Origin: Oceanispirochaeta sp.
Lineage (GTDB): Bacteria; Spirochaetota; Spirochaetia; DSM-2461
NCBI RefSeq assembly: GCF_027859075.1
Contig: NZ_JAQIBL010000136.1
Span: 1 to 38,830 of the forward strand
DNA length: 38,830 bases
Direction: 5' to 3'
In this document: piece by piece, positions 1-7,002 of the stretch
Numbering within the stretch: position 1 is the first letter of the stretch
Layout: the number at the start of each line of letters is the position of its first letter
Translations under genes and position numbers: made by a program
The notes under the pieces: generated by a model
Told to the model about the DNA's origin: nothing
Database searches by the model: none
What the model saw: the letters and a program-made list of their open reading frames with translations, nothing else

Positions 1-1218
1 CTGGATGTGATCAATGTGATTCGATCTCAAAAAGATATGACTTTCAATAAAGAATTGATTGAATTGCTGATTCAAAATGAAAATACCGAAATAAACAGAG
101 CCATCCTGGACTATTTTGGCACTCAGAAGGTAGATCTGGCAGAAGAACAGGCCCTGCTCCTTCTGCAGAATCATCTGGAAGACTATGAATATTCGACAAA
201 TCTTCTTCTGGCAGCCGTCAGTTATCTGGGAAGTATTGAGTCTGCCGATGCGGCCGCACTTTTTTATGATCTTCTGAAAGACAACGATCAAACCCTTGCT
301 TCCGCGGCTCTGAGAGGGATCGGAAAGCTGAAAGATGATTCAAGAGTCGATGAAATCATGGAATTATTGGATGAGTATTCGGGTGACTCTGAATATCAGG
401 ATTTTTCAGCCAGTGCCATCCTGGTTCTGGGCGAACTGAAATACCAGAAGGCTCAATCTTTAATGGAAAACATTCTTCAGGATGAAGATGCACCGGCTTC
501 TCAGCGTCAGTTTTCGGCGATTGCCCTTGGTCAGTTGAATAAGTCTGAAAGTTTGGATCTTCTCATGTCGATGTACATAGCCTCGGAAAATAGTCTGCTC
601 CGATCATATATCCTGAAAGGGATAACAGAGTTTGAGGGGAAGGAGGTAGAAAAGCTCCTGCTCACTGCTCTCAGAGACTCATTCTGGCGTATCAGAGTGG
701 CTGCATCAGAAGGCCTTGCTGAAAGGAAAACTGTCGAAGCCGTCGATATTCTGGAGTATAAAGTGAAGAAGGATCCTGTCAGACAGGTCCGGTATTCATC
801 CCTGGAGGCTCTGGCGAAGATCAACAACTCTCAGGCAGCAGAATTCATAATCAGCCAGTTTGAAGGTGAGAGAATCCCCTTTGATATTAGACAAAAAGCA
901 CTCAGTCTTATAGTAGAAAATAAAATCACCGGTTCTATTGAATCTCTTGAAAAGTTTTTTGAACCAAAATGGGGAATAGATAAGGACAATGAGCTGGCTC
1001 CTTTTTGTAAAATACTGAGTACCAGCGAGTGGGAGAGTCTGAAGCCTCTCTTTGAAAAAATGCTGAGTCATCCTGATTATATAGTCAAAATATATGGCAT
1101 CCGGGGTGCAAAACTGAATAAATTATCTGTATTGAAAGAAAATATATCCGGATTGGACATTGAAGGTCAGCAAATTAATGTCCGTCGGGAAGCCAAGGCT
1201 GCCTTGGAAAGTTTTTGA
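1..1218 (+). CDS. HEAT-repeat protein, 5' end cut off by the window
   Basis: The reading frame is open from the first base of the window, so the true start lies upstream; a GTG at 7 is only the first possible internal start. The roughly 400 visible residues are a string of 30-35-residue two-helix repeats of HEAT/PBS-lyase type, rich in Ala, Leu and Glu. Typical helix pairs are ASAALRGIGKL, SAIALGQLNK and IRVAASEGLAE, and they continue to the C-terminus (AKAALESF). Such solenoids usually serve as protein-protein scaffolds. No catalytic motif or membrane segment is visible in this part, and the N-terminus is missing, so location and partner are unknown. It ends about 120 nt before the next gene, with no obvious terminator between. 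The repeat call is firm; the function is not recognised. Confidence 0.75.
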   Translation: MDVINVIRSQKDMTFNKELIELLIQNENTEINRAILDYFGTQKVDLAEEQALLLLQNHLEDYEYSTNLLLAAVSYLGSIESADAAALFYDLLKDNDQTLASAALRGIGKLKDDSRVDEIMELLDEYSGDSEYQDFSASAILVLGELKYQKAQSLMENILQDEDAPASQRQFSAIALGQLNKSESLDLLMSMYIASENSLLRSYILKGITEFEGKEVEKLLLTALRDSFWRIRVAASEGLAERKTVEAVDILEYKVKKDPVRQVRYSSLEALAKINNSQAAEFIISQFEGERIPFDIRQKALSLIVENKITGSIESLEKFFEPKWGIDKDNELAPFCKILSTSEWESLKPLFEKMLSHPDYIVKIYGIRGAKLNKLSVLKENISGLDIEGQQINVRREAKAALESF

Positions 1219-1222
1219 TCTC

Positions 1223-1252
1223 TTGATTGCCAAATTAAAGAAATAATTATAC
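1223..1252 (+). promoter_or_regulatory. Candidate promoter of the lyxose isomerase operon
   Basis: TTGATT (1223-1228) and TTATAC (1247-1252) are separated by 18 nt, a sigma-70-like arrangement. The downstream edge of the -10 element touches the palindrome at 1252-1275, so the start of transcription would fall inside it. The leader to the ATG at 1338 would be about 80 nt. This is pattern-based only. Confidence 0.5.
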
Positions 1253-1275
1253 AATGCTTACCTAGGTTAGCATTG
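1252..1275. promoter_or_regulatory. 24-nt near-perfect palindrome, candidate operator
   Basis: The arms CAATGCTTACCT and AGGTTAGCATTG pair at 11 of 12 positions; only the T/T pair at 1259 and 1268 breaks the symmetry. There is no loop and no T-run follows, so it looks like a dimeric repressor site rather than a terminator. It covers the predicted transcription start of the isomerase operon. It differs in sequence from the inverted repeat in front of the ROK gene (5836-5860), so a different regulator is likely. Confidence 0.55.
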
Positions 1276-1337
1276 ATGTCTTTCTCATCAGTATGATTCA
1301 AGCAACCTCCAATCAAAAAGAAAGGACAAGTGAAAAA

Positions 1338-2024
1338 ATGAAGCGAAGTGAAATAAACAGCATCATGAAGGATGCCCTGGAGTTTCTGGAAGAGTTCAGT
1401 TGGAGCCTTCCAGAGTGGGCCTCCTGGAGTCTGGAACAGTGGCAGGAACATTACCGTGTCTGTGAACAGATCTTCAAATGCAATCTTGGCTGGGATATTA
1501 CAGATTTTGGTTCAAACGACTTTAAGAGAAAAGGCTTATTCCTTTTTACACTCCGCAATGGAATTTATGGAAAAAGTGCCAAAACCTATGCAGAAAAAAT
1601 CATGATTGTCAGGGAAAACCAGGAAACTCCTCTGCATTTTCACTGGAACAAGATGGAAGACATTATAAACAGAGGGGGTGGTAAGCTACAATTTCAGCTC
1701 TATAAAGCCTCGGAGAATGAAGAACTCTCTGATGAATCCTTTGATGTATATTTAGATGATAGAAAATACCATATAAGTGCAGGTGAAACAATTTCCCTGA
1801 ATCCCGGACAGAGCCTTTGCCTTGAGCCCTTTGTGTATCACCGGTTTTATGGTGCTCCCGGCGAGGGAGATGTCCTGGTGGGTGAAGTGAGTCAGGTGAA
1901 TGATGATTCCCGGGATAACCGTTTTTACGACAATGTTGGTCGCTTTCCTCTCGTTGAGGAAGACGAAAAGCCTCTACACTATCTTGTCTCAGATTATGAG
2001 GCATTTAAAAAAGAATTCTTATGA
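1338..2024 (+). CDS. D-lyxose isomerase (D-lyxose/D-mannose ketol-isomerase), cupin fold
   Basis: This 228-residue protein matches the D-lyxose isomerase family, cupin metalloenzymes that interconvert D-lyxose with D-xylulose and D-mannose with D-fructose in the cytoplasm. The family's N-terminal motif (KRSEIN) is present. The metal site is readable: His100 and His102 in TPLHFHW, Glu107 in the KMEDIINRGGG segment, and His168 in EPFVYHRF. I start at the ATG at 1338, which has AAAGGA about 11 nt upstream and fits the family length; the frame is open 15 codons further up. The stop overlaps the next start (ATGA at 2021-2024), so it is translationally coupled to the PfkB kinase. The family is clear; whether lyxose or mannose is the real substrate cannot be read from the sequence. 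The kinase and the mannitol-1-phosphate-dehydrogenase-like neighbour make a hexose role plausible. Confidence 0.87.
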   Translation: MKRSEINSIMKDALEFLEEFSWSLPEWASWSLEQWQEHYRVCEQIFKCNLGWDITDFGSNDFKRKGLFLFTLRNGIYGKSAKTYAEKIMIVRENQETPLHFHWNKMEDIINRGGGKLQFQLYKASENEELSDESFDVYLDDRKYHISAGETISLNPGQSLCLEPFVYHRFYGAPGEGDVLVGEVSQVNDDSRDNRFYDNVGRFPLVEEDEKPLHYLVSDYEAFKKEFL

Positions 2025-3244
2025 AAAAAATAATTTCTTCCACTGGGTGCTGTCTTTTAGATTATATCTATACAGATTTTTCATTCAACAATGCTGAGTT
2101 TAAAAAATACAGTTCAAGACAATCCGGTGACGGAGGACTGATCCCGGGACATCTTGTTTTTGCAGAAGATCTGGCAGAATTTGCAGGTGAAACTGAAGAT
2201 GAGGTTTTGAACCAACTCTGCCGGGGCAAGTCTCCGGATACTGTCAATCTGGGAGGACCGGGCGTCGTCGCCATGGTCCATGCTTCACAAGTCCTGTTCT
2301 CTGAAGGATGGGATTGCACCTTCTATGGCGTTTACAATCAATCAGAGGAATTTCGGGAGCTGCAGAAGTTTTTAGACTGGTTTCCTCTGAAATACATCCC
2401 TCTGGAAGCCGCCGGAGCTGTCCCTTCCACAACTGTTTTGTCCGATCCGGGTTTCAAGAACGGATCGGGAGAGCGTACCTTTATTAACAGACTTGGTGCG
2501 GCCGATCATTTTAATACAGACCTTCTGGATCAGACTTTTTTTAATGGGGACATCATTTTATGGGGCGGTTCAGCCCTGGTTCCTCCTCTCCATGACAATC
2601 TGACAGAGCTTCTTAAAAAATCAAAAAATTTGGACCGTATCAATATTTTGGGAACGGTTTATGACTTTCGGAATGAATCAAAAAATCCTATTGCTCCCTG
2701 GCCACTGGGAGGTGGGGAGGGCCAGGCTTATCCCTACATTGACCTTATGATGACTGATTATCAGGAGGCCCTCAGGTTATCGGGAACCGGGAACCTGGAC
2801 GACGCAGCCGATTTCTTCAAAAACTCGGGTTTGGGTGCCTTTATAATTACGAGAGGACGGGATGATCTGTATCTGTATTCAAATGAAAACGGCCTTTTTA
2901 AGGGTTGTTCCGGCATTTATCTACCTGTCAGTCCCTATGTTGATGCTGATTTAGTCGTTCATCCCGAAAAGAAAGGGGATACAACGGGATGTGGTGATAA
3001 TTTTATGGGTGGAGTCCTCGTTTCCATCGCCCGGCAGCTTGATGCTCAAGGCATCGGTCCACTTGATCCGGTACTGGCCGCCATAGAAGGGATCTGCAGC
3101 GGTGGTCTGGCTCTTTACAGCAAGGGTGGGTGCATCCGGGAATCTCATCCCGGCGAGAAGGAAGAACATCTCAGGCGCATCCGTCAGGACTATCTTGAAA
3201 ATACTCTTCCCGGCATCAACGGTCCCATTAAAGGAATGGATTAA
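2021..3244 (+). CDS. PfkB-family carbohydrate kinase
   Basis: A 407-residue ribokinase-fold enzyme expected to phosphorylate a sugar with ATP in the cytoplasm. The PfkB signature 2 is clear near the C-terminus: DTTGCGDNFMGG, with the catalytic-base Asp at about residue 326. The glycine pair that closes on the sugar is seen as LGGPGVVA near residue 78. At 407 residues it is longer than typical fructokinases or ribokinases (about 300-330). The extra length lies before the LGGPG motif and in mid-protein segments, so this is a divergent branch. It overlaps the isomerase by 4 nt and the following dehydrogenase by 1 nt (TAATG), so the three are surely co-transcribed. The likely substrate is the ketose made by the upstream isomerase (fructose or xylulose), which is inference from context. 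Confidence 0.85.
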   Translation: MKKIISSTGCCLLDYIYTDFSFNNAEFKKYSSRQSGDGGLIPGHLVFAEDLAEFAGETEDEVLNQLCRGKSPDTVNLGGPGVVAMVHASQVLFSEGWDCTFYGVYNQSEEFRELQKFLDWFPLKYIPLEAAGAVPSTTVLSDPGFKNGSGERTFINRLGAADHFNTDLLDQTFFNGDIILWGGSALVPPLHDNLTELLKKSKNLDRINILGTVYDFRNESKNPIAPWPLGGGEGQAYPYIDLMMTDYQEALRLSGTGNLDDAADFFKNSGLGAFIITRGRDDLYLYSNENGLFKGCSGIYLPVSPYVDADLVVHPEKKGDTTGCGDNFMGGVLVSIARQLDAQGIGPLDPVLAAIEGICSGGLALYSKGGCIRESHPGEKEEHLRRIRQDYLENTLPGINGPIKGMD

Positions 3245-4407
3245 TGAAACAGGCAGTACTCTTCGGCGGAGGAAATATCGGCCGGTCCTTTATCACTCCT
3301 GTATTTCAGGATGCCGGTTATAAAATGACCATCATTGACATGAACAGGGAGTTGATCCAGGACTTGAGGGATAAAAAACAGTATACCATTATCATCTGTG
3401 AGAATGATAAACAAACAGAGACTGTCATTAATGGGTTTCAAAGCCTCTCCCTGGATGAGTCGGTGCAAATACGTGAAGTCCTTCTATCCGCGGATATTGT
3501 GATTTCCTCGGTTGGCCAATGGGGGCTTCCTGCCGTCATGGCACTGATTGCCAAAGTTCTTCCACAGCGGATAGAGAACAGTGTGAATCATCCTCTGGAC
3601 ATAATACTTGCCGAAAATATACCCGGAGGAGGGGAATATTGCCGCTCTTTTCTCAGAGAGCAACTGTCTGCGGAATTTCCCCCTGAAAAAATTCCGGGAA
3701 TTGTAGAAACGAGCATTGGGAAAATGGTTCCTTTCATATCGGAAGATGACCGGGCCATTGATCCCCTTCGGGTCTATGCAGAACCCTACAATACATTAAT
3801 CCTGGATCGTGAGGGTTTTAAGGGTGAATATCCCATCAGTCAAGATATAAAACTTGTCAGTCCTATTCAGGCCTATGTGGACAGAAAACTGTACATCCAC
3901 AATCTGGGTCATGCGGCAGCGGCCTATCTGGGTAGATCTTCTCATTCTGAGATGAAAACCATTTGTGAGGTACTGGCAGATCCGGAGATTTTGAATAAGG
4001 TACGATCGCTTATGCTGCAGTGTGCCGCGGCCCTGATCCAGGAATATTCCGGGGTTTTTACCCGGGAGGAACTGGAGGAGCATGTTGAAGATCTACTGTT
4101 CCGGTTTAGAAATCCCTCTCTGGGCGATAGTGTTCAAAGGGTGGGCCGGGATCTGAAAAGGAAGCTGGCTCCCCAGGACCGAATCTGCGGTGCCATGAGA
4201 TTGATTTTGAAGCATCAGATGCCTGCCGATGCACTCGGGGAGGTATACCGTGCTTCATTGAGCTTCGGTTTGTCAAATGAGGCTGATCAGGAAGACCGTG
4301 AAATTTGCAGAGACGCTGCGGCACAGGGAATCATAGGGATTTATAGATCTTTGTCATCCCTGGGAGATAAATGGGATAAGCAGATTGAAAACCTCTTAGT
4401 TTTATAA
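3244..4407 (+). CDS. Mannitol-1-phosphate 5-dehydrogenase-like polyol dehydrogenase
   Basis: A 387-residue member of the long-chain mannitol dehydrogenase family, close in length to MtlD (about 382). The N-terminal NAD-binding loop is FGGGNIGR (residues 7-14). The catalytic triad K-x4-N-x2-H is present as Lys215, Asn220 and His223 (KLYIHNLGH). Family members reversibly oxidise mannitol-1-phosphate to fructose-6-phosphate, or act on uronates and polyols. Length and N-terminus favour the phosphate-specific MtlD branch, but substrate is not settled and I withhold the gene symbol. It is the third gene of a tightly coupled trio. No mannitol PTS or other transporter is nearby, so any mannitol-1-phosphate would have to come from elsewhere in the genome. 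Confidence 0.8.
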   Translation: MKQAVLFGGGNIGRSFITPVFQDAGYKMTIIDMNRELIQDLRDKKQYTIIICENDKQTETVINGFQSLSLDESVQIREVLLSADIVISSVGQWGLPAVMALIAKVLPQRIENSVNHPLDIILAENIPGGGEYCRSFLREQLSAEFPPEKIPGIVETSIGKMVPFISEDDRAIDPLRVYAEPYNTLILDREGFKGEYPISQDIKLVSPIQAYVDRKLYIHNLGHAAAAYLGRSSHSEMKTICEVLADPEILNKVRSLMLQCAAALIQEYSGVFTREELEEHVEDLLFRFRNPSLGDSVQRVGRDLKRKLAPQDRICGAMRLILKHQMPADALGEVYRASLSFGLSNEADQEDREICRDAAAQGIIGIYRSLSSLGDKWDKQIENLLVL

Positions 4408-4415
4408 TCATTCTT

Positions 4416-4445
4416 TTTACAAAACAGTGGATTTTCCTTTATAGT
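4416..4445 (+). promoter_or_regulatory. Weak candidate promoter before the mutarotase-fold gene
   Basis: TTTACA (4416-4421), an 18-nt spacer and TATAGT (4440-4445) lie in the 55-nt gap. A start near 4452 would leave almost no leader and would cut into the ribosome site GAGGAGG (4451-4457), so simple read-through from the upstream operon is just as likely. Confidence 0.3.
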
Positions 4446-4462
4446 AATCCGAGGAGGATTGT

Positions 4463-5701
4463 ATGAATATTAAAGAAACAACAGATATAGGTGCCAGAGA
4501 GAGCGTTCTCCTTGAAAATGATTCTTTCAGGGTTTTGGTGAACAATGATAAGGGTATGGTGCCCGAGCTCAGTTCCCGGAAAGACAAGGCCTGGATAAAT
4601 GCCCACTGGCAGCCCTGGTTCAGGAATACTTCTTCCTCAAAATGGTCCGCCCATGAGCATGAAGCCTTCTGGAAAGTTCCTTTGCTTTATGATATTGCCG
4701 GAAATTTTCCCTGCTGCCCCAATTTCGGCCCCGGTCATACCTGGAAGGGATCAGAAATGCCTCCCCATGGCTTTACCAGTTTTATGAACTGGGAGTGCCT
4801 GGACATGATGAAAAAAGAGAACTCCGTCTCTGTTCACTGGGAGCTGACACCGCCGGATCAGCCCTTAAGGTATCAAAAAATCGATATGATCCGCAAAGAT
4901 GAAAATGTCCACTACGCCAGTCTGACCGTGACAAATCGTTCTGATGGTAAGGAAGAGATGAATATCGGCTGGCACAATACGGTGGGAGCTCCTTTTCTGG
5001 AATCAGGATGTCTTATCTGTAATAATTCCGAAGAATTTGCTGTTCCTCCCCTGGGTACTGAATTTGATACAACCGGGCAGCTGGAGCCGGGCTCCAGGAG
5101 CAGATCTCTCTCTGAAATGCCCTTGAGAACCGGAGGAACTGCTGATTTTTCCAGAGTCCCGGGAGTCACGGGTTTTACTGATTTTGTCGCTGCAAAGGTA
5201 CCCGATGATTGTCGGATCGGCTGGACCGCCATCATTAATCCTCGTCAGAAACTGGTCTACCTTTCCTGGTTTACCGGTCCCGGGTCGGTGACAAAGGCTG
5301 AAATCCCCTTGTATTTCTACAATTACTGGATGAACTACGGGGGCCGACCCTTTCAACCCTGGGCAGCACAGGATGGCGGGAGTGACAGATCCTTCTGTCT
5401 CGGTTCAGAGAATTCCGTCAGTTTTTATGCTAATGGCCTTGAAGAGTCTGTAGATCATCCATCCTTAATGGGTCATCCTACCCATCTTGTACTGAATCCG
5501 GGAGAATCCAGAGTTCTGAATTATGGTACAGCCTTTTTTTCCTATGAAGAGGATATTCTTGATGAAGGAATATATGACCTTGAGCTCTCTGATAACAGTC
5601 TGATACTTCATGGGTCACAAGAAGGTTCCATCGTGAAAGTAAAGGCTCAAGGGACTTTTGATGAGTTGAAAAAACTCAACGCCACCTCTCTACAGCATTG
5701 A
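4463..5701 (+). CDS. Aldose-1-epimerase (galactose-mutarotase-fold)-like protein of unknown substrate
   Basis: A 412-residue soluble protein without signal peptide or membrane helix. Beta-rich stretches, the segment FGPGHTWKGSEMPPHGF (about residues 92-108) with a PPHG motif, and a second histidine context (IGWHNTVGAPF, about residue 174) resemble the carbohydrate-binding beta-supersandwich of aldose epimerases and related DUF4432-type proteins. It would bind or epimerise a sugar, possibly the one handled by the isomerase and kinase upstream. The start ATG has an excellent ribosome site, GAGGAGG, 5 nt upstream. It follows the dehydrogenase by 55 nt and is closed off by a hairpin plus T-run before the ROK gene. 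The fold assignment is from motif impression only; the catalytic role is not established. Confidence 0.5.
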   Translation: MNIKETTDIGARESVLLENDSFRVLVNNDKGMVPELSSRKDKAWINAHWQPWFRNTSSSKWSAHEHEAFWKVPLLYDIAGNFPCCPNFGPGHTWKGSEMPPHGFTSFMNWECLDMMKKENSVSVHWELTPPDQPLRYQKIDMIRKDENVHYASLTVTNRSDGKEEMNIGWHNTVGAPFLESGCLICNNSEEFAVPPLGTEFDTTGQLEPGSRSRSLSEMPLRTGGTADFSRVPGVTGFTDFVAAKVPDDCRIGWTAIINPRQKLVYLSWFTGPGSVTKAEIPLYFYNYWMNYGGRPFQPWAAQDGGSDRSFCLGSENSVSFYANGLEESVDHPSLMGHPTHLVLNPGESRVLNYGTAFFSYEEDILDEGIYDLELSDNSLILHGSQEGSIVKVKAQGTFDELKKLNATSLQH

Positions 5702-5736
5702 GATAGAATCTTCCAATATTTGAAAACAGATACATT

Positions 5737-5771
5737 AACCGGGATTCAATTTGTGTATTACCGGTTTTTTT
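5737..5771 (+). terminator. Candidate terminator of the first sugar operon
   Basis: AACCGG (5737-5742) pairs with CCGGTT (5761-5766) across an 18-nt loop, and a T-run (5765-5771) follows directly. The stem is short and the loop long, so termination may be partial. It lies 35 nt after the stop of the mutarotase-like gene and upstream of the ROK promoter. Confidence 0.5.
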
Positions 5772-5805
5772 GTATTTGAAAGGAAAGCCAAATAATAAGA
5801 CTTCC

Positions 5806-5834
5806 TTGACAAAAGGAGAGATCAAAAATAGAAT
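5806..5834 (+). promoter_or_regulatory. Strong promoter of the ROK operon
   Basis: A perfect -35 box TTGACA (5806-5811), a 17-nt spacer and TAGAAT (5829-5834, 5 of 6 to consensus). It is one of the two best sigma-70 promoters I see in the window. Transcription would start near 5841, inside the adjacent inverted repeat. Confidence 0.75.
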
Positions 5835-5835
5835 G

Positions 5836-5860
5836 TGTTTGTTGATGCAACCAACAAACA
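5836..5860. promoter_or_regulatory. Inverted repeat at +1, likely auto-operator of the ROK repressor
   Basis: Perfect 9-bp arms TGTTTGTTG (5836-5844) and CAACAAACA (5852-5860) flank a 7-nt spacer. It begins 2 nt after the -10 box and ends 17 nt before the ROK start codon. In layout and core sequence it resembles the GTTTGTTT/AACAAAC operators of Bacillus XylR, itself a ROK repressor. Binding here would block the promoter, so self-repression of the operon is the natural reading. Confidence 0.65.
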
Positions 5861-5877
5861 GGTTGATGAGGATGTAT

Positions 5878-7002
5878 ATGTCTGAAAATAAAGCTCAGGA
5901 AGGGAACCTCAACAGGAGCAGAACAATCGACCTGATCAGAAACAGGCCCGGAATCAGCCGTATAGAGGCCTCAGGACTCCTGGGACTCAACAGGTCTACC
6001 CTGACACATATTGTTAATGATCTCCTGGCCGATGGTTTTGTCAGGGAAGAAAAGACCGGGAAAGCAGGTGAACGGGGAGGCCGTATTCCCATAGGACTCA
6101 GAATCGAGGAAAAGTTGATTCTAGGAGTCGAGTGGCAGGACTCCTATATTCGCTTCAGTCTGAACAGTTTATCCGGAGAGACCCTGAAACAGGATATAAT
6201 AAAACTGACAGAAAATTCTGTTCCTCATTTGATATCGGTTCTTAAAAAACTAATCCAGGACCTGGAAACAAAGTTTTCAGCACCTATCTTCGGCATGGGG
6301 ATGGGTCTTCCCGGCAGGATAAACCCGGATCAAGGAGTTGTCTTATTATCCCTGCCACTGGTCCTCTCTCAAAAGGAGCTCGCCCGGGATCTCAGGGAGA
6401 GCCTGGGCATCCCCGTCCTGATAGAAAACGACGCCAATTGTTTTGCCTGGGGAGAAATCATGGGGCGACGGGAGTTTGAAGGTAATCTGGTTTGTCTTCT
6501 CCTACAGTTCCATTCCAATATAAACAGGCAGACCTGGGACCAGGAAATCGGGATTGGCATTGTCCATCATGGAAGTGTTTACCGCGGCTCCAGCTATGCG
6601 GCAGGAGAGCTCAGGGTCTCTCCGGTCAGTGATGATCTTCGGGATAAATTCCTCGATGAGCTGAATCGGGATGATTCTTCCGCCACCAGGGCATCAGAGG
6701 AATATATTACTTCGCTTTTTAAAACGATCAACCCCGTACTATCTGCCCTGGATCCTCACAAGGTGATTCTGGGAGGAGACTTTTTTCTGCATGGAATCAA
6801 ACTGGAAGGGATACTCAAAAAGACTCTTCCCTTCAGCTGGAGTTATTCAGAGAATGGAATCTGGGAAGTTGCTCAGGGTGGGGCATCTTTTTTTATCAAA
6901 ACGATCTTTACTCTTCCCGGATTCAAAGAATCCTCTCTTCTGAAGGGGCAGTGGGAAGTTGTCTTGAATCAGAAAAAAACATTGGGAGTTTTAAATGCTT
7001 AA
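5878..7002 (+). CDS. ROK-family transcriptional repressor (XylR/NagC type)
   Basis: A 374-residue protein with an N-terminal winged helix-turn-helix (about residues 14-65, with the recognition region SRIEASGLLGLNRSTLTHIV) and a C-terminal ROK sugar-kinase-like domain. ROK marks include IENDANCFAWGE, IGIGIVHHGSVYRGSSYAAGEL and the late VILGGDF. The Cys-rich zinc motif of ROK kinases and of NagC is not seen. I chose the ATG at 5878 because GAGG lies 6 nt upstream and translation then begins just before the HTH; the frame is open to 5770, but that would place the start upstream of the promoter. The 3' end overlaps the phosphofructokinase by 8 nt. It probably represses its own operon through the repeat at 5836-5860 until a sugar or sugar phosphate binds. 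Confidence 0.88.
   Translation: MSENKAQEGNLNRSRTIDLIRNRPGISRIEASGLLGLNRSTLTHIVNDLLADGFVREEKTGKAGERGGRIPIGLRIEEKLILGVEWQDSYIRFSLNSLSGETLKQDIIKLTENSVPHLISVLKKLIQDLETKFSAPIFGMGMGLPGRINPDQGVVLLSLPLVLSQKELARDLRESLGIPVLIENDANCFAWGEIMGRREFEGNLVCLLLQFHSNINRQTWDQEIGIGIVHHGSVYRGSSYAAGELRVSPVSDDLRDKFLDELNRDDSSATRASEEYITSLFKTINPVLSALDPHKVILGGDFFLHGIKLEGILKKTLPFSWSYSENGIWEVAQGGASFFIKTIFTLPGFKESSLLKGQWEVVLNQKKTLGVLNA

Noticed and set aside
1293-1337. Upstream extension of the lyxose isomerase by 15 codons
   Set aside because: The added residues do not match the family start, and the ribosome site supports the ATG at 1338.
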